NCBI GenBank assembly: GCA_003222055.1
Contig: QHUT01000067.1
Location: 23,122-87,121 of the forward strand
Origin: Gemmatimonadota bacterium
GTDB lineage: Bacteria; Gemmatimonadota; Gemmatimonadetes; Gemmatimonadales; GWC2-71-9
Direction: 5' to 3'
DNA: 64,000 nucleotides
The notes under the pieces were generated by a model. That model made no database searches, was not told where the DNA came from, and worked only from the letters and a program-made list of their open reading frames with translations. This document shows positions 30,235-39,868 of the stretch, piece after piece. The stretch's first letter is position 1. The number at the start of each line of letters is the position of its first letter. The translations under genes and the position numbers were made by a program.

Positions 30235-30249
30235 TGGCCGGATTCCTGC
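30235..30249 (+). promoter_or_regulatory. Candidate sigma-54 element TGGCCGGATTCCTGC
   Basis: TGGC and GG-N10-GC spacing, 38 nt before GTG 30287. Confidence 0.4.
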
Positions 30250-30286
30250 AAGGGGCAAGAACCAGGCCGATCACCAAGGGAACGAC

Positions 30287-31270
30287 GTGCGCTTTCTGAT
30301 CACTGGCGGTGCGGGCTTCATCGGCTCGCACCTGGTGGAACACTTCGTCGCCGCGGGCCACGACGTCACGGTGCTGGACGACCTGTCGTCCGGCCGCCGC
30401 GCGAACCTCGCGGCGGTGCGACGTGCGATACGCTTCATTCGTGGCAGCGTCACCGACCTGAACACGTGCCGCCGCGCGGTCGAGGGCGTCGATTGCGTGC
30501 TGCATCACGCCGCGGTGACGTCGGTTCAGCAATCGGTGGACGAGCCGCTCGTGACCCATACGGTGAACGCGACCGGCACGTTGAACGTGTTGCTCGCGGC
30601 CCGGGACAAAGGCGTGTCCCGCGTGGTGTACGCCGGCTCCACCTCCGCATACGGAAACACAGCCACGCTGCCGAACTCCGAGGAGCAAGTGTCCCGGCCG
30701 CTGTCGCCGTACGCCGCGTCCAAGCTCGCCGGGGAGGAGTATTGCGTCGCGTTCCACGCGACCTACGGACTGGAGACGGTGGTCCTGCGTTACTTCAACG
30801 TCTTCGGTCCGCGACAGGACCCGAACTCGCAATACGCCGCGGTGGTGCCGCGCTTCATCGCCGCCGCGTTGGCGGGCGAGCGGCCCACCATCTTTGGGGA
30901 CGGCGGGCAGACGCGCGACTTCGTCTACATCGCGAACGTCGTGCACGCCAACGTGCTCGCGACCGCCGCGCCCGCCGCGGGGGTCGCCGGGCAGGTGTTC
31001 AACGTGGGGTGCGGGCAGGGCGTGAGCGTGAACCAGTTGTGGGAGCGCGTGCGCACCCTGGCGGGGGTTCCCCTCGTGCCCGTGTACACCCAGGGACGGG
31101 CGGGGGAGGTGCGCGACTCCGTTGCGGCGCTGGCGAAGGCACGGCGGCTGGTCGGCTACGAGCCCATCGTCGACTTCGAGGAAGGGCTGCGGCAGACCAT
31201 CGCGTTCTACCGCACAGGGCGCGAGACGCAGCCGCGCAAGCGCGCGCGCACGGTCGTCGCGGCGGCGTAG
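30287..31270 (+). CDS. NAD-dependent epimerase/dehydratase (UDP-glucose 4-epimerase-like)
   Basis: VRFLITGGAGFIGSHLVEHF, YAASKLAGEEYC, RYFNVFGPRQDPNSQYAAVVPRFI; GTG start. Confidence 0.92.
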   Translation: MRFLITGGAGFIGSHLVEHFVAAGHDVTVLDDLSSGRRANLAAVRRAIRFIRGSVTDLNTCRRAVEGVDCVLHHAAVTSVQQSVDEPLVTHTVNATGTLNVLLAARDKGVSRVVYAGSTSAYGNTATLPNSEEQVSRPLSPYAASKLAGEEYCVAFHATYGLETVVLRYFNVFGPRQDPNSQYAAVVPRFIAAALAGERPTIFGDGGQTRDFVYIANVVHANVLATAAPAAGVAGQVFNVGCGQGVSVNQLWERVRTLAGVPLVPVYTQGRAGEVRDSVAALAKARRLVGYEPIVDFEEGLRQTIAFYRTGRETQPRKRARTVVAAA

Positions 31271-31286
31271 ACGGGCAGCGCCCGCC

Positions 31287-33128
31287 TCAGGCTCCCGCCA
31301 CACGTTCGAGTATCTCGCGCAGCTCGTCGAGGCTGAACGGCTTGCGCAGCACGGGCCGATCGGCTCGCTGTAACGCGTCGCGCGTCTGCAGGGAGATGGA
31401 GTCGCCGGTGGTGAACACGATGCGCCGCTCCCGCCCCCGTCCTTCCTCCCGCAGCCGCTCGAACAGATCGAACCCGGTGTGCTCCTCGTCCAGATGCACG
31501 TCGACGAGGAGCGCGTCGTAACAGACATTGGGCGCCGCCAGGCGCTCCGTCGCGTCGGCGTACCGCCCCACGATGGTCACCTCGTGCCCCAGACGCTTGG
31601 CGAGCAGCGCCATCGCGCGGCGCACACTGTCCTCGTCCTCGATCACCAGCACCGAAAGGCGCCGGCCGTCCGCCCCCGAGGCCGCCTTGGACCCGGCGCC
31701 CGCGTCGCCCGCGTCCACGGGAAGCTCGAACGAAAGCCGGGCCCCGCCGCCCTCCACGTTCTGCATCCACATCCGGCCGCCCATCCCGCGCACCAGCCCG
31801 AAGCTGATCGCCAGGCCGAGCCCCGTGCCCTGCTCGGCCTTGGTCGTAAAAAATGGCTCGAACACGCGATCGAGGATCTCGGCGGGCACACCCGGCCCGG
31901 TGTCGTCGACGGTCACGACGACGTGGTGGTCGGTCGCCTGGGCCGCGATGATGATCTGGCCCGGGCGGCCGCTGTTTTCAATCGCCTGGCGCGCGTTGAC
32001 GACGGCGTTCAAGAGCACTTGCTGCAGCTCCTGGGGGTCGCCCGCCACCGCCGGGACGTCCTTCGGCACGGACACGCTGGCGCGGATCCGCGCCTTCTTG
32101 AACCCGCTCCGCTGCAGCGCCAGCACGCGGTCGGCGATCTCCCCCAAGTCCACGGCGGTCTGCACGCGCGGCCGCTGGCGCGCGAAATCGAGCAGCGTCT
32201 GGACGATGCGGCCGGCGCGCATCGCTTCACTGCGGATCACCTCGGCGCTCTCCTGCACGTCGGCCTGGCTGGGATCCAAAGTGAGGGCCTCCCCGAACGC
32301 GGCGATCGCGGCCAGCGGATTGTTCAGCTCGTGGGCCACGCCCGAGACCAACGCGCCCAGCTGGGAGAGCCGGTCCGCCTGGAGCAGGCGTTGCTGCAGC
32401 AGCGACTCGCGCGACACGTCCAAGGCGAGGAACAGGAGCTTGGGCGAATGGCGCATCGGATCCACGTTCACGATCACGGCGCGCACATCCCGAGGCGGCT
32501 CGCCCGCGTACTCCACGGTGAGGCACAGCTCCTGCCGTTGCGTGACCGCGTCCCGCAGCGCGGCCGCGAGCGGAGCCCGGTGAGCGGCGGGGGTCCAGTC
32601 GCCCATGGGTCGCCCCCGCAACGCGACCGGATCGGAGGCGCCCAGCAGCTTGACGCCTTCCGGGTTCGACTCCAGGATCTGGCCGTCCACCGTGAGCACC
32701 AGGGCGGGTGTCGGGAGCGAGCTGAACAGCTGCAGGTACAGCCGACGCTCGGTCTCGAGCGCGCTCATTAGGTGGGCGGCGCGCGATTCGGGGCCGAGCT
32801 CCTCGCGCACCTGCCGGAACACCATGAGGAGATGGTTGTGCGGCCCCCGGCTCACCTGGGTCTCGAACACCATCCCCGGGAAATCGGTGGCGGCCGCAGG
32901 CGCGAGATACGTCTGCGGCTTGCCATCGTGCAGCACCTCCTGCAGCATGCGCTCGATGTGGGTGGCCTTGGCCGCCGGGAACGCGACCCAAAAGCTCTGA
33001 CCCAGCACGCGCTCGACCGGCAGGCCGGTAATGCGCGCGGCCGCCGCGGACCATGCGGCGATCGTCCAGTCGGGCGCGATCGCCACCACGCCGAGCTCGA
33101 GATTGTCCAACAAGAGTTTCGCGTCCAT
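31287..33128 (-). CDS. Hybrid sensor histidine kinase: PAS-PAS-HisKA-HATPase-REC
   Basis: VSGVAHELNNPLAAI H-box, VDDTGPGVPAEILDRVFEPFFTTKAEQGTGLGLAI, C-terminal VLVIEDEDSVRRA...LLVDVHLDE...VLRKPFSLDEL; start MDAKLLLDN. Confidence 0.9.
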   Translation of the reverse strand: MDAKLLLDNLELGVVAIAPDWTIAAWSAAAARITGLPVERVLGQSFWVAFPAAKATHIERMLQEVLHDGKPQTYLAPAAATDFPGMVFETQVSRGPHNHLLMVFRQVREELGPESRAAHLMSALETERRLYLQLFSSLPTPALVLTVDGQILESNPEGVKLLGASDPVALRGRPMGDWTPAAHRAPLAAALRDAVTQRQELCLTVEYAGEPPRDVRAVIVNVDPMRHSPKLLFLALDVSRESLLQQRLLQADRLSQLGALVSGVAHELNNPLAAIAAFGEALTLDPSQADVQESAEVIRSEAMRAGRIVQTLLDFARQRPRVQTAVDLGEIADRVLALQRSGFKKARIRASVSVPKDVPAVAGDPQELQQVLLNAVVNARQAIENSGRPGQIIIAAQATDHHVVVTVDDTGPGVPAEILDRVFEPFFTTKAEQGTGLGLAISFGLVRGMGGRMWMQNVEGGGARLSFELPVDAGDAGAGSKAASGADGRRLSVLVIEDEDSVRRAMALLAKRLGHEVTIVGRYADATERLAAPNVCYDALLVDVHLDEEHTGFDLFERLREEGRGRERRIVFTTGDSISLQTRDALQRADRPVLRKPFSLDELREILERVAGA

Positions 33129-33306
33129 GTCTTGCCCCCCCGCCGAAAAACACGACGCCCCGCTGGCCGTATCGCGGGCGCAACGGGGCCGATGACGCTG
33201 CTCAGGAGCACCACAGTGTGGAGGTGCCCGGTCCGCTGTCAAGCGGCGATGGGTGTAGCGACGACGCAACACTCCTTGAGCCGGCCGAGCAGACCGGAGC
33301 GGTCGC

Positions 33307-34356
33307 TCAGCTGGGCGGCCCGGCGGGGACGGTTTCGACGAGCGGCATCACCTCCGCCGCGAAACGCTCCATCTCCTCGTGCTGCGGGCTGAATTGCAAC
33401 AGCAGCAGATCCACTCCCGCCCGCTCGAACTCGCGGATGCGCTGGGCGATCTGCGGCGCCGTGCCCACGAGTCCCGCGCGCAGCCCCCGGTTCGACACGG
33501 AGTAGTCCTCGAGACTCACGTGCTGCTCGAGCTGGGTGTTGGCGAGCCAGTCCTGATAGTTGGCGTAGCCGGCGGCGCTCTGGCGCACGTCGGTGATGCG
33601 CGCCACCTCGCGCTGAGCGGCCGCCTCCGATCCCGCGAGTACGACGTACGCGGCGAGCCCAAACGTGAGCGGCGCGACGCCCAGCCGCTCGCGCCGCGCC
33701 CGCATGTCCGCCACCTTGGCGGCGATCCGCTCCGGCGGATCGCCGTGCATGAGATAGGCGTCGCACGCGCGCGCGATGAGATCCTTCGCGGCCTCGGACT
33801 CTCCGCCCGCGTACAGCGTCGGCCGCGGGCGCGCGAGCGGCTTCGGCTCGAGGATCGCGCCCTCCACCCGGTAGTACTTGCCCGCGAAGCTGAAGCGCCG
33901 CTCCGACCACATGCCCGTCACGACCTCGAGCCATTCCGCGGTGCGCGCGTAGCGCGCGTCGTGCTGGTCGAATGCAACGCCGTACTGGCTGGCTTCGCCC
34001 GACCACCAGGACGACACCACGTTCAGCGTGAGCCGGCCGCCGCTGATGTTGTCGATATTCGCGGCCTGCTTCGCGAGCAGCGCGGGGAGGTGGAAGGTGG
34101 GCCGGACCGCCACCATCAGCTCGAGCCGCTCGGTCACCGCCGCCAGCGCGGCCGCGGTGCTCCAGGCGTCGAGCGAGGGTGCGCTCGGTCCTTTGATATC
34201 GTTGAGGTTCAGCTCGGCGATCAAGGTCACGTCGAAGCCGATGGCCTCGCTCCGCTGCGCCAGCCGGCGGACGTACTCCCAGGTGGCCTCCATCCCCTCG
34301 TCCGGGACGTTCCGCAGCCAGCCGCCGAACACCGGGAGCCAGTACCCGAAGCGCAT
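33307..34356 (-). CDS. LLM-class flavin-dependent monooxygenase (SsuD/SfnG-like)
   Basis: MRFGYWLPVFGGWLRNVPDEGMEATWEYVRRLAQRSEAIGFD, NIDNISGGRLTLNVVSSWW, YAGGESEAAKDLIA. Confidence 0.9.
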   Translation of the reverse strand: MRFGYWLPVFGGWLRNVPDEGMEATWEYVRRLAQRSEAIGFDVTLIAELNLNDIKGPSAPSLDAWSTAAALAAVTERLELMVAVRPTFHLPALLAKQAANIDNISGGRLTLNVVSSWWSGEASQYGVAFDQHDARYARTAEWLEVVTGMWSERRFSFAGKYYRVEGAILEPKPLARPRPTLYAGGESEAAKDLIARACDAYLMHGDPPERIAAKVADMRARRERLGVAPLTFGLAAYVVLAGSEAAAQREVARITDVRQSAAGYANYQDWLANTQLEQHVSLEDYSVSNRGLRAGLVGTAPQIAQRIREFERAGVDLLLLQFSPQHEEMERFAAEVMPLVETVPAGPPS

Positions 34357-34358
34357 GG

Positions 34359-35321
34359 TCAGACGGCCTCCCGTTCCAGGTAATCGACCAGCCGGACGAA
34401 GGGATCGAACCCCACCACCCGGGGCGCGTCGGCCACGAAGTTCGACAGCGCGTTGACATCGTAGAAGTACAGGCGGCCGTCGCGCCCGTCGATCATGTAC
34501 TCCACACCTCCCACGTCGATGTGCGCCGCCTGCATGATGCACTCGACCTGCGCCACCACGTCCGGGGGCGGCGTGTAGCCCTCGACCCGGAGATTGTTCT
34601 TGGGCGCGTCCACCGGGCACGCGGCGCGTACCAGCTCGGCGCCGCCCACGGTCTGACACACATCGGCGGGGCAGAGGTTGAAGCTGTCGCCCGAGGCGTA
34701 GATGCGGATGGCATACAGGTAGCGCCCGCCCAGCACCTCGACCCGCACGATCCGCTGGTCGGCCGCCGGAATGTATTCCTGAACCAGCGCCGTGTGATCG
34801 ATGCCCAGGTCCAGCGTCCCGGCCTGCGCCGCCTGCTCCAGCTGCCCGGGCGTTTCGAACCGGCGCACGCCGGCGCCGGAGCCGCCGATGTTGGGCTTGA
34901 GCACCACGGGAAAGCGGAGCCCGCGCGCCGCGTCGGGCGCCTGGGCGACGTGGTTGATCACCCGTGCCGCGGGGAACGGCAGCCCCAGCTGTTGCAGCAG
35001 CGACAGCTGCAGCGCCTTCGATGTCTCGGTGATCCAGGCGTCGTAGCCGTTGATCACCCGCACGCCGTGGCGCCTGAGATGCGCCAGGTAATGCAGGGTA
35101 TAGAAGATTGCATTCCCCGCTCCCCGCAGGTACGCCGACGGGCTCATCCGGTTGAAGACGAGTGAGTAGGGTGGTCGCCCGTCGGCGGTGTCGAACCGGT
35201 GGCTCGCGGCGCCGAGACGCACGTACGGCACGCGCCGGCGATCCAGCTCCTCGAACAACGGACGGAACCAGTCGGGGTGCTCGTAATAGATCGCGAGCGG
35301 GTGCTCGAGCGTGGCGCTCAT
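34359..35321 (-). CDS. ATP-grasp (RimK-like) ligase
   Basis: RFPVVLKPNIGGSGAGVRRF, VGGVEYMIDGRDGRLYFYDVNALSNFV. Confidence 0.8.
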   Translation of the reverse strand: MSATLEHPLAIYYEHPDWFRPLFEELDRRRVPYVRLGAASHRFDTADGRPPYSLVFNRMSPSAYLRGAGNAIFYTLHYLAHLRRHGVRVINGYDAWITETSKALQLSLLQQLGLPFPAARVINHVAQAPDAARGLRFPVVLKPNIGGSGAGVRRFETPGQLEQAAQAGTLDLGIDHTALVQEYIPAADQRIVRVEVLGGRYLYAIRIYASGDSFNLCPADVCQTVGGAELVRAACPVDAPKNNLRVEGYTPPPDVVAQVECIMQAAHIDVGGVEYMIDGRDGRLYFYDVNALSNFVADAPRVVGFDPFVRLVDYLEREAV

Positions 35322-35875
35322 GAGAGGTTCTGGTCTCCTCGGGAGATAGCGCCGCCGGCGAGGGCCAGCGCCTCCTCGACCGCGCGGTCCACCGCCTGGA
35401 GCAGCTCGGGTGCGGCCTTCCCGTCCTGGAACTGCGCGCTCGTGCCGTACACGCCGCCCGCGACCACGGTGGCGCCCAGACTCGCGAACAAGGGCCGCAG
35501 CCCGTGATCGACCGAGAGCGCGTGGCCGCGATCGTGGCCGGTCACGATCGGCACGCCGACCTTGCCGATCAAGCTGTCCTGCGGCAACAGATCGAAGAAC
35601 ACCTTCAAGAGTCCGCTGTACGTAGCGCGGTAGACCGGTGTGCCCGCCACCACAATGCGCGCCCGGGTCGCCGCATCGAGCGCCGCCGCGACGGCGGGAG
35701 CCGAACCGCGGCCGAGCAGGGCGTCGGCGGGCAGCGCGGCCAGGTCGACGAGCTCGACGCGAGCGCCGCGCGCCGCGGCTCGCGCCAGCGCGTACGCCAC
35801 CAGTACGCGCGACTTGGAGCTCGCGGCGGGGCTGCCCGACAGCCCCACCACCGCCACATTACCGACCTCGCTCAC
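35318..35875 (-). CDS. NADPH-dependent FMN reductase (SsuE/MsuE-like)
   Basis: VAVVGLSGSPAASSKSRVL, VVAGTPVYRATYSGLLKVFFDLLPQ; overlaps ATP-grasp start by 4 nt. Confidence 0.88.
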   Translation of the reverse strand: MSEVGNVAVVGLSGSPAASSKSRVLVAYALARAAARGARVELVDLAALPADALLGRGSAPAVAAALDAATRARIVVAGTPVYRATYSGLLKVFFDLLPQDSLIGKVGVPIVTGHDRGHALSVDHGLRPLFASLGATVVAGGVYGTSAQFQDGKAAPELLQAVDRAVEEALALAGGAISRGDQNLS

Positions 35876-35952
35876 CCCGGCAAGATCCTCGGGTGCCGGC
35901 AGGCCGGCAAGTCCTTGGCGGCGTCGTGGCCACGCGGCATCGTTGGGGAACC

Positions 35953-36648
35953 GTGACCCAACCCAACCTCACCCCGACTCCGTCCGCCGCTGTGGCGGGG
36001 CTGCGCATCTCCCCGAGCGCCGTCGTGCTGGTGGCAGCGAATCTGGTGCCGCTCGCCGGGGTGTTGTTCTTCGGCTGGAGCGTGTTCGCGACATTGCTGC
36101 TGTTCTGGGTCGAGAACGTGATCGTGGGGGGATTCAACGTCCTGCGCATCCTGTGGGCACAGCCGGACAATCCGCTGATGTGGGTGGCGAAGGCGGGGAT
36201 GATCCCCTTCTTCATCGTCCACTACGGCCTATTCACCACCGTCCACGGGGCGTTCGTGCTCACGCTGTTCGGCGGGATGCACCAGCGCGGTCTCCCCGGC
36301 CCGACCGAGTTCATCCACGCGGTGCAAACCGCCGGGATCTGGCCCGCTGCGCTAGCCCTGGCGGCGAGTCACGGCGTGTCGTTTGCGTTCAACTACATCG
36401 GAGCCGGCGAGTACCGCACGGCGCAGCTGGCCAAGCTGATGACACGGCCGTACGGTCGCGTGATGGTGCTGCACGTGGTGATCCTGGGGGGCGGCTTTCT
36501 CGTCCAGGCGCTGGGGGCGCCGCTCGCGGCGGTCGCCGTGCTCGTGGTCCTCAAGACCGGGCTCGACCTGGTCGGGCACCTACGGGAGCACGCCGCCCCC
36601 GGGGCCCCTACGCCGGAGCGTGCACGAACGACCGGTCCAGCTTGGTGA
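35953..36648 (+). CDS. DUF6498-like membrane protein
   Basis: Multiple TM; WSVFATLLLFWVENVIVGGFNVLRILWA, HYGLFTTVHGAFV; GTG start inferred. Confidence 0.7.
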   Translation: MTQPNLTPTPSAAVAGLRISPSAVVLVAANLVPLAGVLFFGWSVFATLLLFWVENVIVGGFNVLRILWAQPDNPLMWVAKAGMIPFFIVHYGLFTTVHGAFVLTLFGGMHQRGLPGPTEFIHAVQTAGIWPAALALAASHGVSFAFNYIGAGEYRTAQLAKLMTRPYGRVMVLHVVILGGGFLVQALGAPLAAVAVLVVLKTGLDLVGHLREHAAPGAPTPERARTTGPAW

Positions 36649-37777
36649 TGGCCGGGCATCCCAAGAGTTGCAGCGTCCGCTCCATGTCGGCCCGCAGGAT
36701 CTCGAGCGCGCGCGTCACGCCCGCCTCGCCGGCGGCCGCGAGGCCGTAGGCGTAGGCGCGACCGACGAGCACGGCCCGGGCGCCGAGGCAAATGGCCTTG
36801 ATCACATCGCTGCCGCGCCGCACGCCGCCGTCCATGAGGACCTCGGCCTGCTCTTTCACCGCGGAGACGACCTCCGGGAGCATGCGCAGCGAGGCGGGGA
36901 CGCCGTCGAGCTGGCGTCCCCCGTGATTGGAGACGACGACGGCCGCGGCACCGGCGTCGACGGCACGGCGGGCGTCGTCGCCCGTCAGCACCCCTTTGAC
37001 GACGATCGGACCGCGCCAGGTATCCCGCAGCCACCGCATGTCGTCCCAGGTAACGGCGGCGCGGGCCAACGCGGTGGTGACGTCCACGAGCGGCATGGGC
37101 CCCCGACCGGGGAGGACGACATTGGGGAGCGGCGGAACGCCGCCGGCGAGCAGGAACGCCGCGAGCCAGCGCGGGTGCGTGAGCAGCTGCGGCAGAAACG
37201 GGAGCCTGGCCTGCAGGCTGCCGCCGAGCAATTGGGCCACGCCGTTCCTGACGTCGCGCTCACGCATACCGGCCACGGCGGTGTCGATCGTGACCACGAG
37301 GGCCGAGTAGCCCGCCACGCGGGCGCGTTGGATCGCCGCTTCCGCGGCGGCGCGGCCGCCCAGCAGATACAGCTGATACCACACCGGGCCGGCGCAGGCC
37401 TTTTGGACGCTCTCGAGCGCGTGCCCCGACATGGTGGAGAGGACGTAGCCACTGCCCGCCGCGCCGGCCGCGCGAGCGGCGGCGGACTCCCCGGCGACGT
37501 GCATGACGCGGCTGTACCCGACCGGCGCCAACAGGATGGGGAACGCGACCGGGCGGCCCAGCACCGTCGTCCGCAGATCAGCGCCTGGGACGCTCACCGC
37601 GTGGCGGGGCCGGAAGGTCACCGCGTCGAAGGCGCGGCGGTTTTCGCGGAGCGTGACCTCTCCTTCGGCGCCGCCGTCCAGGTAGTCGAAGACCACCTTC
37701 GGGAGCCGACGCCGGGCCAGGCGCCGCAAGTCCTCGATGTTCACGACACGGGGGGAAGCGACGGCGCGGTCGGACAC
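36608..37777 (-). CDS. FMN-dependent alpha-hydroxy-acid dehydrogenase/oxidase
   Basis: VFDYLDGGAEGEVTLRENRRAFD, VVSNHGGRQLDGVPASL, LMDGGVRRGSDVIKAICLGARAVLVGR. Confidence 0.93.
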   Translation of the reverse strand: MSDRAVASPRVVNIEDLRRLARRRLPKVVFDYLDGGAEGEVTLRENRRAFDAVTFRPRHAVSVPGADLRTTVLGRPVAFPILLAPVGYSRVMHVAGESAAARAAGAAGSGYVLSTMSGHALESVQKACAGPVWYQLYLLGGRAAAEAAIQRARVAGYSALVVTIDTAVAGMRERDVRNGVAQLLGGSLQARLPFLPQLLTHPRWLAAFLLAGGVPPLPNVVLPGRGPMPLVDVTTALARAAVTWDDMRWLRDTWRGPIVVKGVLTGDDARRAVDAGAAAVVVSNHGGRQLDGVPASLRMLPEVVSAVKEQAEVLMDGGVRRGSDVIKAICLGARAVLVGRAYAYGLAAAGEAGVTRALEILRADMERTLQLLGCPAITKLDRSFVHAPA

Positions 37778-38181
37778 GGGTACGCGTTTCCCCTTTCGGG
37801 ATGGGCTGTATCAGATTCGCCACAATATGACTCGGGCCTGCCGCTCGCTAGTCGGTCCGCCGGGCGCCCCGTGGCTCCCGCTGCTTGCGTCTCGGGCGGT
37901 GGCCCTGGCGTGACCCTTCCGCTCCTTTCCGACACCCACTCCGAGGAGCCGCATGCTTCCCTACCGCCGTGGCGCCAAAGCGGTGGCGCCACGCGGACTG
38001 GAGGCATCTATCTGGGGGTGACCAGCGCGGAGCAACTCCTGCCGGCTCTTCAGTCGCTGGCGAGCGAGCCGACCAGCGCGGAAACGCCACCGCGGATTGG
38101 GCGTTCGTGGCGCCCTAGTTGCGTGACGTTGTCTGCGTGACGGCTCTGCGCGACGCCGTTGCTCGACGTCTCTCTGTCTAA

Positions 38182-38255
<74 letters not shown>

Positions 38256-38564
38256 GTCGTTGCTGAACAACGGGTTATGCGATCCGACGATTCTGCTGCT
38301 CGACTTACGGTTGCCGCTCGAATGGCAACCGGCCCCACTGCAAGCGGCTGATACGCCTCCGTAAAGTAAGGCGATGCTGCTCCACGCGGAACTCCACGGC
38401 CGCGCTCCGATGCCGCACCGTGCCCAGATGCCCGCCGTGTGCTGCGCGACAAGGTACTTCACGACCCCGAGCGGTGGCACAAGGTGCGCGTCAGTTCCAG
38501 CAGTCCTGACCGCCATGAGTCGCAGGTCGGCCGCCGGCCCTCTGGCGGCGGCGCCATGGTGTCT

Positions 38565-38604
38565 GCACCAGAGGTCTTGCCGCCGCACCAGAGGTCTCTC
38601 CGCC
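38565..38604. repeat. Two tandem 20-bp units GCACCAGAGGTCT(TG/CT)CCGCC
   Basis: Adjacent direct copies at 38565-38584 and 38585-38604. Confidence 0.7.
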
Positions 38605-38855
38605 GGACTCCTCACTCGTCCGGGCATGATAGTTCACCCTCGTGAGGCGCGGACGGCGATATCTCCCGCGGGCACCGCCACCTCCCCACCCCGCCGAAGG
38701 CTGCGCCGTTCGCTCGCATGGCCCTCACCGGTCGGGGACGGTGGTCTTGAGCCGGCGTGCAGACTGAATGGTTGATGGTACGCAACATGCCCCCTCCGGC
38801 CGTCGATTCGGGGACGCATCAACTCGCTCAAGTGCTCGCGAAGGGGGAACCAACC

Positions 38856-39437
38856 ATGCGCTCGCATTGGACCAGCCCCACCATCATCCGGCGGCCGACG
38901 ATAGCCGTCCTCTCCGCCGCTGCGCTGTTCGTCGCGTGCGACCAACCGGCTGCCCCGTCGCGGCCCGGCGGGGGCGTCCTAGCCGACGCGCAGTCGGGAA
39001 CAGTCTCAGCGCACGGGTCTGGAACCGTACCCGGCCAATCCTGTGACCTCGACGTGGCGGTGTGCAATAGCGGCGGTTTGAAATTCAGTTTCGACTTTAG
39101 CGGAACGACCAATGGCACGGACGTTGTGCCAGTGGTCGGCAAGTGGAGCGCCAGTGATCCAGTGACAAATGTGCAGCTCGAGTTCACGGGGGGTCGTGCG
39201 ACCGTGTTCCCGAGCGAGCACGTTCTCCAAATATTGCGCCAAACGTGTAACATCACGACAGCCGACGGAACGACGCTGGTAGGCGGGTGCTCCTTAACGG
39301 CACAGGACGCAGCGTCCAACGGCGGGACTGACTTGATCTGCTTCAGCGGTTTCGCCGCGAACGGCTCGATCCAGGTGTTCGCGCCACCCGGCATCTGCCC
39401 CGCCCAGCTAGCGAGCGGGAACATTAATATCGACTGA
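38856..39437 (+). CDS. Hypothetical secreted lipoprotein
   Basis: Signal peptide with LFVAC lipobox, Cys pairs; ATG 38856 follows AAGGGGG. Confidence 0.65.
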   Translation: MRSHWTSPTIIRRPTIAVLSAAALFVACDQPAAPSRPGGGVLADAQSGTVSAHGSGTVPGQSCDLDVAVCNSGGLKFSFDFSGTTNGTDVVPVVGKWSASDPVTNVQLEFTGGRATVFPSEHVLQILRQTCNITTADGTTLVGGCSLTAQDAASNGGTDLICFSGFAANGSIQVFAPPGICPAQLASGNINID

Positions 39438-39455
39438 CTGAAGGATAGCTGGCTG

Positions 39456-39512
39456 GCGCCCCGGCCCCCGTCACGCGGTGCGAATGATCCGAGGGTGACG
39501 GGGGCCCGGCGC
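39456..39512 (+). terminator. Long GC-rich terminator-like hairpin
   Basis: GCGCCCCGGCCCCCGTCAC...GTGACGGGGGCCCGGCGC inverted repeat after the 39437 stop. Confidence 0.65.
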
Positions 39513-39680
39513 AGGACGGGAATCGGACTTTGACGTCGACGCACGATAGGACCGTACCCGCCGTCGAGAAGACGATGACGGGCTACTGCTTCCGCCTCCA
39601 CGCCCACACGTGGTTTTCGGTTGCCATTGGTTGCCGGTCGATGTCGGAGGGTGCGTCAACCCAAGCTCGATGAAGCACGA

Positions 39681-39708
39681 AGCGGGAGCATGACGTCATG
39701 CTCCCGCT
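39681..39708. repeat. 28-bp perfect palindrome
   Basis: AGCGGGAGCATGACGTCATGCTCCCGCT. Confidence 0.9.
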
Positions 39709-39720
39709 CGGCGTTTCGTA

Positions 39721-39760
39721 CTTATCAGGCGTGCGCTCTAAGCACCTGAGCTACAGGCCC
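39721..39760 (-). pseudogene. Truncated tRNA-Ile: 5' acceptor, D arm and anticodon half
   Basis: 40 nt identical to the tRNA-Ile 5' half except one base (CTTATCAGGCGTGCGCTCTAAGCACCTGAGCTACAGGCCC). Confidence 0.95.
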
Positions 39761-39781
39761 TCACCGCCACCGCACCCGTCA

Positions 39782-39865
39782 CCGTTGCACGACGCTACGA
39801 CGCCACGACGTGAGCGAGGTAGCACGCCCTTTCGTACAACGTGGCGTCGTGGCGTCGTATAACGG
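39782..39865. terminator. 26-bp imperfect inverted repeat, likely terminator of the minus-strand gene
   Basis: Arms 39782-39807 and 39840-39865, three mismatches; directly 3' of acidic ORF. Confidence 0.55.
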
Positions 39866-39868
39866 TGT

